The notes beneath the pieces were generated by a model that saw nothing but the letters and a program-made list of their open reading frames with translations, did no database searches and was not told the DNA's origin. Of a DNA stretch of 58,106 nucleotides, positions 8,990 through 20,100 are shown piece by piece. The first letter of the stretch is position 1, and the number at the start of each line of letters is the position of its first letter. Origin of the DNA: Synergistaceae bacterium (GTDB lineage Bacteria; Synergistota; Synergistia; Synergistales; Synergistaceae); contig JAIRWR010000039.1 of assembly GCA_031268885.1 (NCBI GenBank), positions 1-58,106 of the forward strand, read 5' to 3'. The translations under genes and the position numbers were made by a program.

Positions 8990-9592
8990 GTGAAGCGGAT
9001 CGCCTTCTTCGACTTTGACGGAACCCTGACTCGGCGGGATACGTTCTGGGATTTCAACGTTTTGTTCTTCGGGAGGCGTCGTGTCACCGCCGCTCTGATT
9101 GAGCTGACGGCGGCGGTGTTATCCTCGCTCAGATTTGACCGGTCATTCATCAAGGAGAAGTTTGTGAGCATCCTCTGGACGGGGATATCTTATGAATCGT
9201 ATATATCGTTTGCTAGGAGATATGCCAGCCGCGAGATAGAGAAAAACCTGCTGCCGGTGGCGATGAAGGTCTTCCTGAGCCACATCGGGCACGGCGACGA
9301 CGTTTATATTGTAACGGCATCGATGAAGGACTGGTGTGAATTTTGGGCGAAGCGCTACGGCGTTCCAGTGATTGGGACCGAGCTTGAAGTGTCGGACGGG
9401 TATCTGACCGGGCACTTGAGCACTCCAAATTGCAGAGGAAGAGAGAAGGTGGCGAGGATCCGCGCCGTGGTGGATCTGAGCGGATACTCAAGGATTTTCG
9501 CCTACGGGAACAGCAACGGTGACAGGGAGATGCTCTCCATTGCTGATGAAGCCGTCTACAGATGGGACCGCATTCCGGACATCGAACGGTGA
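8990..9592 (+). CDS. HAD-superfamily subfamily IB phosphatase (SerB-like)
   Basis: 200 residues, GTG start at 8990. All four HAD motifs are visible: DFDGT with nucleophile Asp8 and acid/base Asp10, the VTAS motif at 108-111, Lys153, and GNSNGDREML with Asp178. The helical C1-type cap lies between motifs I and II. The family (HAD-IB, including phosphoserine phosphatase and PSPase-like lipid phosphatases) hydrolyses small phosphomonoesters in the cytoplasm. The loop after motif I lacks enough landmarks to name a substrate. It ends 43 bases before the Ca2+ ATPase and may share its transcript. The ribosome site is weak, so the start is less certain than the product. Confidence 0.85.
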   Translation: MKRIAFFDFDGTLTRRDTFWDFNVLFFGRRRVTAALIELTAAVLSSLRFDRSFIKEKFVSILWTGISYESYISFARRYASREIEKNLLPVAMKVFLSHIGHGDDVYIVTASMKDWCEFWAKRYGVPVIGTELEVSDGYLTGHLSTPNCRGREKVARIRAVVDLSGYSRIFAYGNSNGDREMLSIADEAVYRWDRIPDIER

Positions 9593-9635
9593 GCGCGGCT
9601 GGTCCGCGAAAATTGAATACGATTGGGGATTTAAC

Positions 9636-12569
9636 ATGACAGAGCAGACTGAAAAAAAACACGCCGAGCAGTTTCAGGGGTTGACCGAACAGGAGGTTGC
9701 GGCGAGCCGGGCCGAGCATGGGGTCAACGTACTCACTCCGCCAGAGAGGGACCCGTGGTGGAAGCTCTTTCTGGAGAAGTTCGAGGACCCCATAATCAGG
9801 ATCCTCCTCGTGGCCGCCGGCGTATCCTTTCTGGTGAGCTTCGCGCATGGAGAGTACACTGAATCGGTCGGCATCGTGGCGGCGATTCTGCTGGCTACGA
9901 CCATGGCCTTCTTGAACGAGTACAAGGCGGGAAAGGAATTCGACGTATTAAACCAGGTCAGCGACGACGTTGATTATAGGGTCATCAGGAGCGGGGATTA
10001 TCGCACCATCTCCAAGAAGGACATCGTCGTCGGCGACATCCTTCTCCTCGAACAGGGTGAGGAGATACCGGCAGACGCGGGTATCCTCCGCTCAATCTCG
10101 CTTCAGATCGACGAGTCCAAGATTACCGGCGAGTCCGTACCGGCGCCCAAGTTCGCGCGGGGCGAGGTACCCGAGGGCGAGGCCGACAAACAGACCGCCT
10201 ATCCAGTCGATCACGTCTACCGCGGCACAATGGTCAGGGAGGGGCACGGGGTCGTCCGTATCACCGCGGTCGGCGACTCCACCGAGATAGGCCACGCCGC
10301 GAAGGAGGCCTCCGAGGAGTCGGGCGAGGAGACGCCCTTAAACCGCCAGCTCAACAGTTTGAGCAAACTCATAGGCGTCGTCGGATTCGGTGTCGCCGCG
10401 CTGCTTTTTATCTCCCTCACAGTGCACGGCGCGACTACGGGCGGCATTGTCATGTCACAGACTCAGTGGATCTTTCTGATCATACTGATAGTCTCGGTTC
10501 TGATAGCGCTCATGCGCGTCTGGCTGCCCATAGTATACGACTTCTTTGATGTTGCGGGCAAACCGAAGGACCGTCCTAAGTGGCTGGAGGACGAGAGCCT
10601 GGCGAAGTGGCTGAAGCAGGTCTGTTACGGAGTGGTCTTCTTTGTCGTCGTCACCGGGATCGCGTGGGTTTCGTCCGTCATACCTGACCCCTTCTCAGCG
10701 TGGCCTAGTTTCGAGGCGGGCAGGCAGTTTCTGCAGTTCTTCATGATGGCCATAACCATCATAGTTGTCGCTGTTCCCGAAGGGCTCGCCATGAGTGTCA
10801 CCCTAAGCCTGGCGTACAGCATGAGAAAGATGACGGCCACCAACAACCTCGTGCGCAGAATGCACGCTTGCGAGACGATAGGGGCCGCGACGGTCATATG
10901 CACGGACAAGACTGGGACGCTCACCCAGAATGAGATGAGCGTGTTCGAGACGAGCTTTCCCTCCCTCGGCGGTAAAGATAGCAAAGATGCCAAAGGACGA
11001 AACGCGGCTCTGATACATGAGGCGATGGCTGCCAACTCCACGGCGCACCTCTCGCGGGGAGAGAAGGTCGAGGCGCTGGGCAACCCGACCGAATCAGCGC
11101 TGCTTCTCTGGCTGGAGGCGAACGGCATTGACTACCGTGCCATCAGAGACGATTTCGATATAATCGAACAGCTCGCGTTTTCCACTGAGCGCAAGTTCAT
11201 GGCAACTCACGGACGCTCCCCCGAAAATGGCGATATTCTGCACGTCAAGGGCGCGCCGGAGGTCGTGCTGGCTAAGTGTGTCTCATTCTTCGATGAGGAA
11301 GGGGAGTCCAGGCAGATCACGGATGAGGTCAGAGCCGCCGTGCTCGGCGGGATTCGCTCGTACCAGACAAGGGGTATGAGAGTGCTCGGTTTCGCTTGTC
11401 GAAGTGGGGATGGGCTGCCGTCCGGAGATATGGAAAAAAACTCTTCAGAGCTAACGTGGATCGGTTTTACGGCGATTGCTGATCCGGTTCGCGCTGAGGT
11501 TCCGGACGCTATCAGAGCCTGCGCGAATTCAGGAATAGGGGTCAAGATCGTGACCGGTGACAACCAGGAGACCGCGAAGGAGATCGGCAGGCAGGTTGGG
11601 CTTCTGGATGAACATGACGACATGAAACAGGTTCACATGACCGGGACGGAGTTCGAGGAGCGGACGGACGAAGAACTGCTCGATGCTGTGCCCAAACTTA
11701 AAATACTCTCCAGGGCGAAGCCGCTTCACAAACTTCGTCTCGTCCGGACGCTCCAAAAGCTCGGCGAGGTCGTGGCAGTCACCGGCGACGGCACGAACGA
11801 CGCTCCCGCCTTAAACCACGCCAATGTCGGGCTCGCCATGGGAAAAGCCGGCACCGCGGTCGCCAAGGAGGCAAGCGACATCATCCTGCTCGATGATTCG
11901 TTCCGCAGCATAGTCAACGCGATCATGTGGGGACGCTCTCTGTATCAGAACATCCAGAGGTTTGTTCTGTTCCAGTTAACTGTGAATGTGACGGCGCTAT
12001 TTATCGCGCTTGTCGGGCCGTTCATAGGGGTCGAGCTGCCACTCACCGTCACCCAGATGCTCTGGGTCAATCTGATAATGGACACGTTCGCGGCCCTCGC
12101 GCTAGCCGCTGAACCTCCCCACCAGGATGTCATGAAGCAGAAGCCGAGGGATCCGGAGGCGTTTATAGTCACCTCAAAGATGTGGCGGCAGATCTTTGGT
12201 TACGCGGCGGTATTCATCGTGGTTCTTGTAGTGATGCTGCTCAAGATACAGAACGAAGGCATTACCAACTACGAGCTGTCCCTGTTCTTCAACGTCTTCG
12301 TAATGCTGCAGCTGTGGAACCTGTTCAACGCGCGGTGCCTGGGCCTCTCTGGGTCGGCGTTCAGCGGAGTGTTCGAGAACAAGGGTTTTGTCTGCATCTC
12401 CCTCGTTATCTTCGCTGGACAGATTCTGATAACTCAGTTCGGCGGCGAGGCATTCCGGACGACGCCGCTCTCCGTCGGGGATTGGGCTCTGATAATAATT
12501 CCGACGTCGGTTGTCCTATGGGTCGGCGAAGCTATGCGCTTCATCCGGCGAAGGAGCGCGGACGCCTGA
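9636..12569 (+). CDS. Calcium-translocating P-type ATPase, PMCA type
   Basis: 977 residues from the ATG at 9636 (the frame is open further upstream into the HAD gene, but similarity starts with MTEQTEKKHAEQFQGLTEQ). It pumps Ca2+ out of the cytoplasm at the cost of ATP. Motifs in order: N-terminal cation-ATPase domain, actuator loop TGES at 164-167, M4 ion-site PEGLA at 381-385, phosphorylated Asp424 in CTDKTGTLTQNE, the nucleotide domain with KGAPE, the hinge TGDGTNDAPAL with Asp718 and Asp722, then a C-terminal cluster of about six helices. Residues about 273-350, between M3 and M4, carry extra hydrophobic segments and a charged loop, longer than I expect for this family. A strong terminator follows at 12719. 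Confidence 0.92.
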   Translation: MTEQTEKKHAEQFQGLTEQEVAASRAEHGVNVLTPPERDPWWKLFLEKFEDPIIRILLVAAGVSFLVSFAHGEYTESVGIVAAILLATTMAFLNEYKAGKEFDVLNQVSDDVDYRVIRSGDYRTISKKDIVVGDILLLEQGEEIPADAGILRSISLQIDESKITGESVPAPKFARGEVPEGEADKQTAYPVDHVYRGTMVREGHGVVRITAVGDSTEIGHAAKEASEESGEETPLNRQLNSLSKLIGVVGFGVAALLFISLTVHGATTGGIVMSQTQWIFLIILIVSVLIALMRVWLPIVYDFFDVAGKPKDRPKWLEDESLAKWLKQVCYGVVFFVVVTGIAWVSSVIPDPFSAWPSFEAGRQFLQFFMMAITIIVVAVPEGLAMSVTLSLAYSMRKMTATNNLVRRMHACETIGAATVICTDKTGTLTQNEMSVFETSFPSLGGKDSKDAKGRNAALIHEAMAANSTAHLSRGEKVEALGNPTESALLLWLEANGIDYRAIRDDFDIIEQLAFSTERKFMATHGRSPENGDILHVKGAPEVVLAKCVSFFDEEGESRQITDEVRAAVLGGIRSYQTRGMRVLGFACRSGDGLPSGDMEKNSSELTWIGFTAIADPVRAEVPDAIRACANSGIGVKIVTGDNQETAKEIGRQVGLLDEHDDMKQVHMTGTEFEERTDEELLDAVPKLKILSRAKPLHKLRLVRTLQKLGEVVAVTGDGTNDAPALNHANVGLAMGKAGTAVAKEASDIILLDDSFRSIVNAIMWGRSLYQNIQRFVLFQLTVNVTALFIALVGPFIGVELPLTVTQMLWVNLIMDTFAALALAAEPPHQDVMKQKPRDPEAFIVTSKMWRQIFGYAAVFIVVLVVMLLKIQNEGITNYELSLFFNVFVMLQLWNLFNARCLGLSGSAFSGVFENKGFVCISLVIFAGQILITQFGGEAFRTTPLSVGDWALIIIPTSVVLWVGEAMRFIRRRSADA

Positions 12570-12718
12570 CTCATGCCGGTCCGAAATCAGGGGCCTGAAT
12601 TTAAGAGATGATGTTATACTCACGGGAGTTTACGGGCACTCGACATTGAGATTGGCTCCAGTTCGAAGGCTGGCTGGCTGGTTCACCAGAAGATAATGAA
12701 GCAAGATGAAAATAGAAG

Positions 12719-12757
12719 CGGCGGAGCCAACAGATATGGGCTCTGCCGTCTTTATTG
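12719..12757 (+). terminator. Rho-independent terminator after the Ca2+ ATPase, possibly bidirectional
   Basis: A 10-bp stem (12719-12728 with 12739-12748, one G-T pair) closes a 10-base loop and is followed by TCTTTATTG. It is the only clear structure in the 302-base gap 12570-12871. Read on the other strand the same hairpin is followed by CTTCTATTTTC, so it could also stop the kinase transcript arriving from the right. I see no gene in the remainder of the gap. Confidence 0.7.
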
Positions 12758-12871
12758 TTCGCCGACAGAGCGGCAAAAACTATTGTGAGTGAGCGGATGG
12801 ACGACCTCGCCACATTCTCTGCGGAGTGGCGGGGGTAAGCCGCGGAACCCTCCGCTCTGCCGGTGTTAATG

Positions 12872-15800
12872 CTATGTCTCCTCGCTTGCGAGGATCTCTC
12901 CAAGACGTTCCGTGATGGCGTCGTATTCGATGTTGCTTATCTGCTCCCCGAGCCAGCCGATGAGATCTGTCTCGTTTTCGTAGTCGAACTCCTCCAGTTC
13001 CACCAGAAGATCCTCCATCTGAGATGTCTTGAAATGACGGGCAGCGGAGAGCATCTTTTCGAGAATCACGCGATCCGGCGCGGCACGGCGAGGTTTCCCC
13101 CTTTGCTTCCCGGAGGATTTTTCCAAGGTGTCTTTCAAAAGTTCCTTCAACTGGGCTATCAGCGTATTAGTCATGTCGATCAAGGCGTCGTGACCGGAGC
13201 GCACCGTCTGCCACTCCCCGGTCCTCGCCGCGTGTTCCAGGGCCTCCGCCATCTTGCCTACGGCGTCCGCGCAGATGCCATAGCTCGATCCTTTTAGCCC
13301 GTGGACAACAGTGACGTATGCCTTCATCTCATCTTTAGTGGGGCTCTCTATCTCTCCGACGGAGAGCTCTCCTATCAACTTGGGCGTATGACGGACATAG
13401 GATCGGATGATCTTCAGGTAATTCTCCTCGCCGTCATAGCGCGCTACCCCAACCTTGAAGTCAATTCCGTCCACGCAGGCGTCGTCAGGTATCATCCGCA
13501 TCCCAGCGATGTCATCCCACCACGTCTGAGCTATCATGCCGTTCGGCGATTTTACTCTCTCCTTCTTGTCAACCCACTGATTCAGTGTCTCATCCAGACG
13601 GTGGATGTCGATGGGCTTTGAGATAAATCCGTTGAAACCGTTCCTGAGAAACATGTCTCGGCTGCCGGAGAGCGCGTTGGCGGTAAGGGCCACGATAGGC
13701 ACGGTACGCGCGTACTCCGTCCCGATCTCCTTGCGGATGACGCGTGTCGTCTCCACTCCGTCCATCCCAGGCATCATATGGTCCATGAAGATGATGTCAT
13801 ACTTCCCGGAGTCGGGGATGTCGTCTGAGATAGCCCGGATGAGACCGATGGCCTCCCTGCCCCCTGAAACACAGTCTACAGTCAGGCCGTACGGCATCAT
13901 CAGCCCCCTTGCCACATCCAGGTTCGTCATGACATCGTCCACGACAAGAACCCTCCCCTGCGGCATATAGGCGCGAACCAGGTCGCGGCGGCCTCGCACC
14001 CGATCTCCCATAAAGCGCAATCTTCGCAGGTTGTCCGCCGTCTCACTGCCTATGGAGGTCTTGTCGGCGATCTTGAGGCGGAATGTGACAATGAAGACGC
14101 TGCCACGCCCGTACTTGCTCTTCACGCTGATCGTGCCGCCCATCAATTGGGCGAGGTGCTTCGTAATGGACAGTCCGAGCCCAGTGCCTTCGATATTGTG
14201 GTCGGGCCGCGACCTCATCTGACTATACGCCTCGAAGAGCTTCCCGATCTCCTCTCTTTCGATGCCCACGCCAGTATCCATCACGGTGAAGCGGACAACG
14301 GCAGAGTCGTCCTCACGGCGGCTGTGGACGCGGAAGATAACCCGGCCCTCGTTCGTATACTTGAAAGCGTTGGAGAGCAGGTTATTCAGGACCTGCTTGA
14401 TGCGCAATTCATCACCGTGGAGTTTGGCGGGTATATTTTCGTCTATCTCAAGGGAGAAGGAGATGTTCTTGGAGCCGATTCTGACGATATTGAGCTGCAC
14501 GATGTCGTTGATCAGGGTAGCGACGTCAAAATCCTTGGGGGTTATCTCGAAGCCGCCCGCCTCGATCTTTGAGATATCCAGGATGTCGTTGACGATGGCC
14601 AGTAGGTTCGATCCAGAGTTGAGTATCTTTTCGAGGTTGCTCTGTGTGCGTTGCGGCAGGTTCTCCCTCAGTTCCACCTCCGAGAGGCCGATGATGGCGT
14701 TTAAAGGCGTCCGCAGTTCGTGGCTCACCGTCGCCAGGAACGCGCTCTTGGCCTTCGTGCTGGAGATCGCTTCTTCTCGCGCGCGAACAAGATTTCGCGT
14801 CGTCTCGTTGCGGACCACGGCATTGCTCAGCAGCAGACTGCCGGAACGCAGGATGCTCTCCTCGTCTTCCGAAAACGCGTGCTCTTCGTGACAGTTATCG
14901 AAGTTGATGAAACCCCAGAACTTTTCCTCCATAAAGATTGGAATCACCAGAAAGGATAAGATGCCATACGGCGCCAACAGATCCTGTTCGGCCCGCGAAA
15001 GATTTCGAAACAAGCCGTTGATACACAGTCCGTCAGATAGCTTCGTCTCCCACGCGGGAATGATTTTGATGTAGGGGAACGCCGTCTTCCAGTCCGAAGA
15101 GCCGGACCGCGGCATTATCTCCCTCTCCAGCCATTCGAATGCCTGAGTGTAAACAAGCGCGCCATCCTCCATACCGCTCTTCCAGATACGGACGCGATCG
15201 ACGCCAACACAGCGGGCCATTCTCTCCATGCCCGCCCTCAGAGTGTCCTCAAATTCACTTTCATCCATCGCGAGCAGCAGCGCGGCCGCGTCGTTGATAG
15301 CGTGCAACAGTTCATCCTGGCGGATGATCTCTCTCGTCCGTTCGAACACGGTTCTTTCAAGTATCTTCCCCTCCTGCCTGCGTCGAAGAAAGAGGACGAA
15401 TAAGAGGGCTATCACGAAAAGCATCAGGATGGACGCGCCGATGAGCCACAGACGCTGTCCTCTCTCCATCTTTCTGCGGTAGTCGAAAACCCGCCGCGCC
15501 CAACGGTTGGATATTCCTTTCACATCCACCAGCCGCATGGCTTTAGAAACGACTGAGGCCAAGATCTTTTCTTCGTAGTTAAAGCCAAAGAAGGATTCGT
15601 AAGACCGCTCAAAGATACGAATGGCCTTGAATCCGGGGCGTTCATAGAAGTTTGTCATGCAGAGGAGCTGGTTGAGGCTTGCCATAACAAGATCGACCTC
15701 TCCGCGTTCCAGCGCGTCGAAGGCCTCTATTGAGTTTGCGTACTCTGTGGCGTTAGCGTGATTCGGAAACCAGTCGCGAAAAATTTCGGCATAAACGGTA

Positions 15801-17077
15801 TCCTTGATAATCCCAATGGGGAGGTGAAGCACCTCGTTTATGCTGATGTCATCATATTCAGCGCGAGAGAGCAGCGCGTAGTGGTCGGACTGATTTGGAA
15901 TATCCGACCACAGAAATCGGCCCTCCCGATTCTGCGAGCGAACCAGCTCCGTGATTATTTGCGTCTCGCCGTTTTCAAGCATCCACAACAGCTGAGGCCA
16001 TTCGGCGAATCTGTCGTTTATCACGACAAAATCCAGATCGGTGAGAGCCTTCACCTCACGAAGCACGTCGAACGCCACGCCTTGCCATTCATTCTCCCGT
16101 TCATTATAGAAGCTGGAGGGATAGTTGTCGTATTCGGCGGCCAATCGTACGCGGCGCCCCGAAACGACACTCTCCCGGACATATTCGCGCTCTTCCCCGG
16201 TCAGCCATGAGAAGAGTTTGTGACGCAGATAATCGTTCTCACCCTGTTTGTACAGCTCGGCAAGCAAGGAGGATGCCCCGTTTTGCAGCGCCTTTTGGAC
16301 GACGGAGATGACAGGCGCCAGTTTGGGATTCCGCGTCGAGAGGGAGACAGGGCCATATATGTGCGGAAAGAAGTCCTCTGCCATCACATCGTCGTATCTG
16401 TCGAAAGCGGCTTCCGCGACACTTTCATCGAAGAAGGCGTCTGCCTCGCCGCTTTTCAGCAACCGGTAGGCCGTGTCGTAATTGTTGATAAAGATGGGCT
16501 CGAAAGGCTCATCCGTAAGATTCGCGACCTGACTGTAAGTCTCGACTCCTTCCAGAAACGCGTAGCGCGGCGGACGGGATTCTTCCGCGTTCGAGACCAG
16601 TTCGCTTCCGGCGATGCGCATGAGCTTAACCGACCGTTCGGCAATGGCATCGGTCATGAAATATGTACCCTTGCGTTCCTCCGTAGCCGTCAGCTCTCCG
16701 CAGAAGTCTATCTCGTGAGACCGCAGTCCGTCGATCAGCTCATCCCACTCATATATTTCTGGCTTGAACGGAATCCCGAACAGATCGGTCAGCCAGCCGC
16801 AGAACAAGGAAGAATACCCCTTAATGCCGCCATCCTGATCGTAAAAAGTCTCGGTTGTCAGGTTCATGCCGTAGACAAAACCGGACGTCTGCCTCCGCAA
16901 GGTTTCTATGGCCAGGATCTCCTCATCCGTCACGCCTGGCACGACGAGGTAAGGCGCCTTTGCCCGGCGTTCGTTTCGCTCCAGAGACAGAGGTTCGCTC
17001 ACGCCTCTGGATGCGCAAAAGAGAAACGCCGCCGCGGCAAAAAAATAGATTATCTTAGTGATTATACGCATACGCAC
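12872..17077 (-). CDS. Hybrid sensor histidine kinase: two SBP_bac_3 domains-TM-GAF-HisKA-HATPase-REC-Hpt
   Basis: 1401 residues. Signal peptide (about 1-27), two tandem periplasmic solute-binding-protein family 3 domains (about 35-285 and 290-530), one membrane helix near 542-565 and a GAF domain (about 590-765). Then come HisKA with phospho-acceptor His786 in SHELRTPLN, an ATPase domain with MDTGVGI and GTGLGLSITKHL, a receiver with Asp1099 in FMDHMMPGMDG, and an Hpt domain with His1259 in VHGLKGSS. A roughly 60-residue conserved tail follows. The layout resembles EvgS/BvgS-type phosphorelay kinases sensing small molecules in the periplasm. No response regulator with an output domain is nearby. 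From HisKA onward it is almost identical to the next gene. Ligand unknown. Confidence 0.93.
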   Translation of the reverse strand: MRMRIITKIIYFFAAAAFLFCASRGVSEPLSLERNERRAKAPYLVVPGVTDEEILAIETLRRQTSGFVYGMNLTTETFYDQDGGIKGYSSLFCGWLTDLFGIPFKPEIYEWDELIDGLRSHEIDFCGELTATEERKGTYFMTDAIAERSVKLMRIAGSELVSNAEESRPPRYAFLEGVETYSQVANLTDEPFEPIFINNYDTAYRLLKSGEADAFFDESVAEAAFDRYDDVMAEDFFPHIYGPVSLSTRNPKLAPVISVVQKALQNGASSLLAELYKQGENDYLRHKLFSWLTGEEREYVRESVVSGRRVRLAAEYDNYPSSFYNERENEWQGVAFDVLREVKALTDLDFVVINDRFAEWPQLLWMLENGETQIITELVRSQNREGRFLWSDIPNQSDHYALLSRAEYDDISINEVLHLPIGIIKDTVYAEIFRDWFPNHANATEYANSIEAFDALERGEVDLVMASLNQLLCMTNFYERPGFKAIRIFERSYESFFGFNYEEKILASVVSKAMRLVDVKGISNRWARRVFDYRRKMERGQRLWLIGASILMLFVIALLFVLFLRRRQEGKILERTVFERTREIIRQDELLHAINDAAALLLAMDESEFEDTLRAGMERMARCVGVDRVRIWKSGMEDGALVYTQAFEWLEREIMPRSGSSDWKTAFPYIKIIPAWETKLSDGLCINGLFRNLSRAEQDLLAPYGILSFLVIPIFMEEKFWGFINFDNCHEEHAFSEDEESILRSGSLLLSNAVVRNETTRNLVRAREEAISSTKAKSAFLATVSHELRTPLNAIIGLSEVELRENLPQRTQSNLEKILNSGSNLLAIVNDILDISKIEAGGFEITPKDFDVATLINDIVQLNIVRIGSKNISFSLEIDENIPAKLHGDELRIKQVLNNLLSNAFKYTNEGRVIFRVHSRREDDSAVVRFTVMDTGVGIEREEIGKLFEAYSQMRSRPDHNIEGTGLGLSITKHLAQLMGGTISVKSKYGRGSVFIVTFRLKIADKTSIGSETADNLRRLRFMGDRVRGRRDLVRAYMPQGRVLVVDDVMTNLDVARGLMMPYGLTVDCVSGGREAIGLIRAISDDIPDSGKYDIIFMDHMMPGMDGVETTRVIRKEIGTEYARTVPIVALTANALSGSRDMFLRNGFNGFISKPIDIHRLDETLNQWVDKKERVKSPNGMIAQTWWDDIAGMRMIPDDACVDGIDFKVGVARYDGEENYLKIIRSYVRHTPKLIGELSVGEIESPTKDEMKAYVTVVHGLKGSSYGICADAVGKMAEALEHAARTGEWQTVRSGHDALIDMTNTLIAQLKELLKDTLEKSSGKQRGKPRRAAPDRVILEKMLSAARHFKTSQMEDLLVELEEFDYENETDLIGWLGEQISNIEYDAITERLGEILASEET

Positions 17078-17164
17078 TCCACTCCCACGCCACTCTTCTC
17101 AATCGATATCTTGTTATCGCACAGGCGTCAATCGAAGAAAGTTCAGCGGGCCGACGCGATAACA

Positions 17165-20100
17165 CTATGTCTCCTCGCTCGCGAGGATCTCTCCAAGGCG
17201 TTCCGTGATGGCATCGTATTCGATGTTGCCTATCTGCTCCCCGAGCCAGCCGATGAGATCCGTCTCGTTTTCGTAGTCGAATTCCTCCAGTTCCACCAGA
17301 AGATCCTCCATCTGAGATGTCTTAAAATGACGGGCAGCGGAGAGCATCTTTTCGAGAATCGCACGATCCGGCGCCGCGCTGCGCGGCTTTTCCTTCCGTC
17401 TTCCGGAACGCTCCGAGGCGCGTTTCAAAAGTTCCTTCAGCTGGGCGATCAGAGCATTCGCCGCGCCTATCAGGGCAATGTGACCGGAGCGCACAGTCTC
17501 CCACTCGCCAGTCCTCGCCGCGTGTTCCAGTCTCTCCGCCTGTTTGCCGATGGCGTCCGCGCAAATGCTATAGCTCGATCCCTTCAGCCCGTGGATGGCT
17601 ATGACGTATGCCTTCATCTCTTCCTGGGCGGGGTTCTCGATCTCGCCGACAGAGAGCTTCTCTATCAGCTCCGGCGTGTGCCGGATATAAGATTGTATGA
17701 TCTTCAGATAGGCTTCTTCGCGGTCATAGCGCGCTATCCCAGCCTTAAAGTCGATTCCGTCCATGAATGCGCCGTCCAGTATCCCCAGAACGCCGTCCCG
17801 CCGCGGCTCGGTCCTCTTCACCGCGCCATTGCCGTCCTGAACTCTTGTGCCCTCCTTCCTGCTCACCCACTGATTCAGGACCACATCCAACCGATGGATG
17901 TCTATGGGCTTAGAGATGAACCCGTCGAAACCGCTCTGAAGAAACATGTCGCTGCTCCCTGAAACCGCGTTGGCTGTAAGGGCCACTATGGGCACTGTGC
18001 GCGCGTACTCCGTCCCGATCTCCTCTCGGATGACGCGTGTAGCCTCCACTCCGTCCATCTCTGGCATCATGTGGTCCATGAATATGACGTCGTACTTCTC
18101 GGTGTCGGAGGCGTTATCGGGGATGGACCTGATGACATCGATTGCCTCCTGGCCGCTCTGGACACAGTCGATAGTCAGTCCGTAGGGTATCATCAGGCCC
18201 CTTGCTACATCCAGGTTCGTCGTGACATCATCGACGACAAGGATTCTCCCCTGCGGCATGTAGGCGCGGATTAGGTTGCGGCGGCCACGTACGCGATTTT
18301 CCATAAAGCGTAATTTTCGCAGGTTGTCCGCCATCTCCCGGCCAATGGGGGTCTTGTCGGCGATCTCAAGGCGAAATGTCACAATAAAAGCGCTGCCGAG
18401 ACCGTACTTGCTCTTCACTCTGATCGTGCCGCCCATCAGTTCGGCGAGGTGCTTCGTGATGGACAGCCCCAGCCCGGTGCCCTCTATATTATGGTCGGGC
18501 CGCGACCTCATCTGACTGTACTCCTCGAAGAGCTTCCCGATCTCCTCTCTTTCGATGCCCACGCCAGTATCCATCACGGCGAAGCGGACGACGGCAGAGT
18601 CGCCATCGCGGCGGACGTGGACACGAAAGGCAACCCTGCCCTCATTTGTATACTTGAAGGCATTGGAGAGCAGGTTGTTCAGGACCTGCTTTACTCGTAA
18701 TTCGTCGCCGCGGAGTTTGGCTGGCATATTTTCGTCTATACCGAGGGTGAAGGAGATGTTTTTTGAACAGATTCTAACGATGTTGAGCTGCACGACGTCG
18801 TTGATGAGGGTTGGGACATCGAAATCTTTTGGTATGATTTCGAAACCGCCCGCCTCTATTTTGGAGATGTCCAGGATGTCGTTGACGATGGCCAGCAGAT
18901 TCGATCCAGAGTTGAGTATCTTTTCGAGGTTACTCTGTGTGCGTTGTGGCAGGTTCTCCCGCAGTTCCACTTCCGAGAGGCCGATGATAGCGTTTAAAGG
19001 CGTCCGCAGTTCGTGGCTTACTGTCGCCAGAAACGCGCTCTTTGCCTTCGTGGCGGCCAACGCGTTCGCGTGCGCCTGCACGAGACTCCGCAGCGTCTCC
19101 CTGCGCGCGATGGCATTTGCCATTAAAAGGCTGCCGGACAGGAGAATATCCTCTTCATCCTGTGTGAATTCGCGCTCATGCAGGCAACTGCCGAAGCTGA
19201 CAAACCCCCAGAATCTCTCCTCCAGAAAGACGGGGATGGAGGTCAAGGACAGGATGCCCGACGAGGCGATCCGCAGGCGATCTTTTTCTGACAGCCTGCT
19301 GCGCAGGATCTCCACGTTTTCGTTGCGGGCGAGCCGCTCTTTCCATCTCGCCAAGCTATCGATGTAGTTACCTTCCGTCTCCAGATCAAGTGGATCGAAT
19401 TTTTTACCGACATCTCCAAGCCAGTTGGCGACCGCTCTGAAATTATGCCTGCCATCCACTTCGTCGTTTTTCCAGATGAAGATGCGATCAATCTCGAAGG
19501 CCGACGCCATCATCCGCATACACTTTTGCAGCGCTTCCTCGAAAGTCTTCTCATCCGCCATCAGGAGCGACACTACGGCTTTGTTGACGATGTACATCAT
19601 CTCGCCCAGGCGCTTGGTCTTTTCAGCCGCGGACCTGGCGGTGGCGAGCGACTCCCTCTCCGCGCGGGTCAGCCTTTTGAAGAAGGCGACGACGATAAAT
19701 ATCATCAGTCCGTAAGCCAGGGCAAGAAGGGTGAAAATGACCTTTGACGACCGGTTCAACGCGATCTCAATATCCGAAAGCAGCTCATTTGACCAGATAT
19801 AGCCTATTACCCTGTCCTGCCTGAAGACGGGCAGCATCGCGTTCATGATGTCCCCGCGGACCATTGTGCCTCTCTCGATCATGGGCGTGTTGGTCATCAT
19901 CACCTGGCGTCCGGGATGATCCTGCGCTATGGATACGCCGACGATGTTTCCGAATTGGGCGGAGGGTCCATATGTGAGCGCGCCGTCAAGATCTATCGAG
20001 TAGTACCCTACTCCCAATCCATCTGAGACCGAAGCCACCTCCTCCGTGGCATCGTTCAGCGCCCTGTTCAAAACAGCGATTTTTTCCTCCCTCGTCGCGG

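Noticed and set aside
7804-9171. 455-codon open frame on the minus strand
   Set aside because: It is antisense to the aldo/keto reductase and HAD genes, both of which carry complete catalytic motifs. The product is arginine-rich with no domain, as expected of a shadow frame in GC-rich DNA.
16220-17962. 580-codon open frame on the + strand
   Set aside because: It runs antisense across the ends of both histidine kinases and the gap between them, and has no family features.
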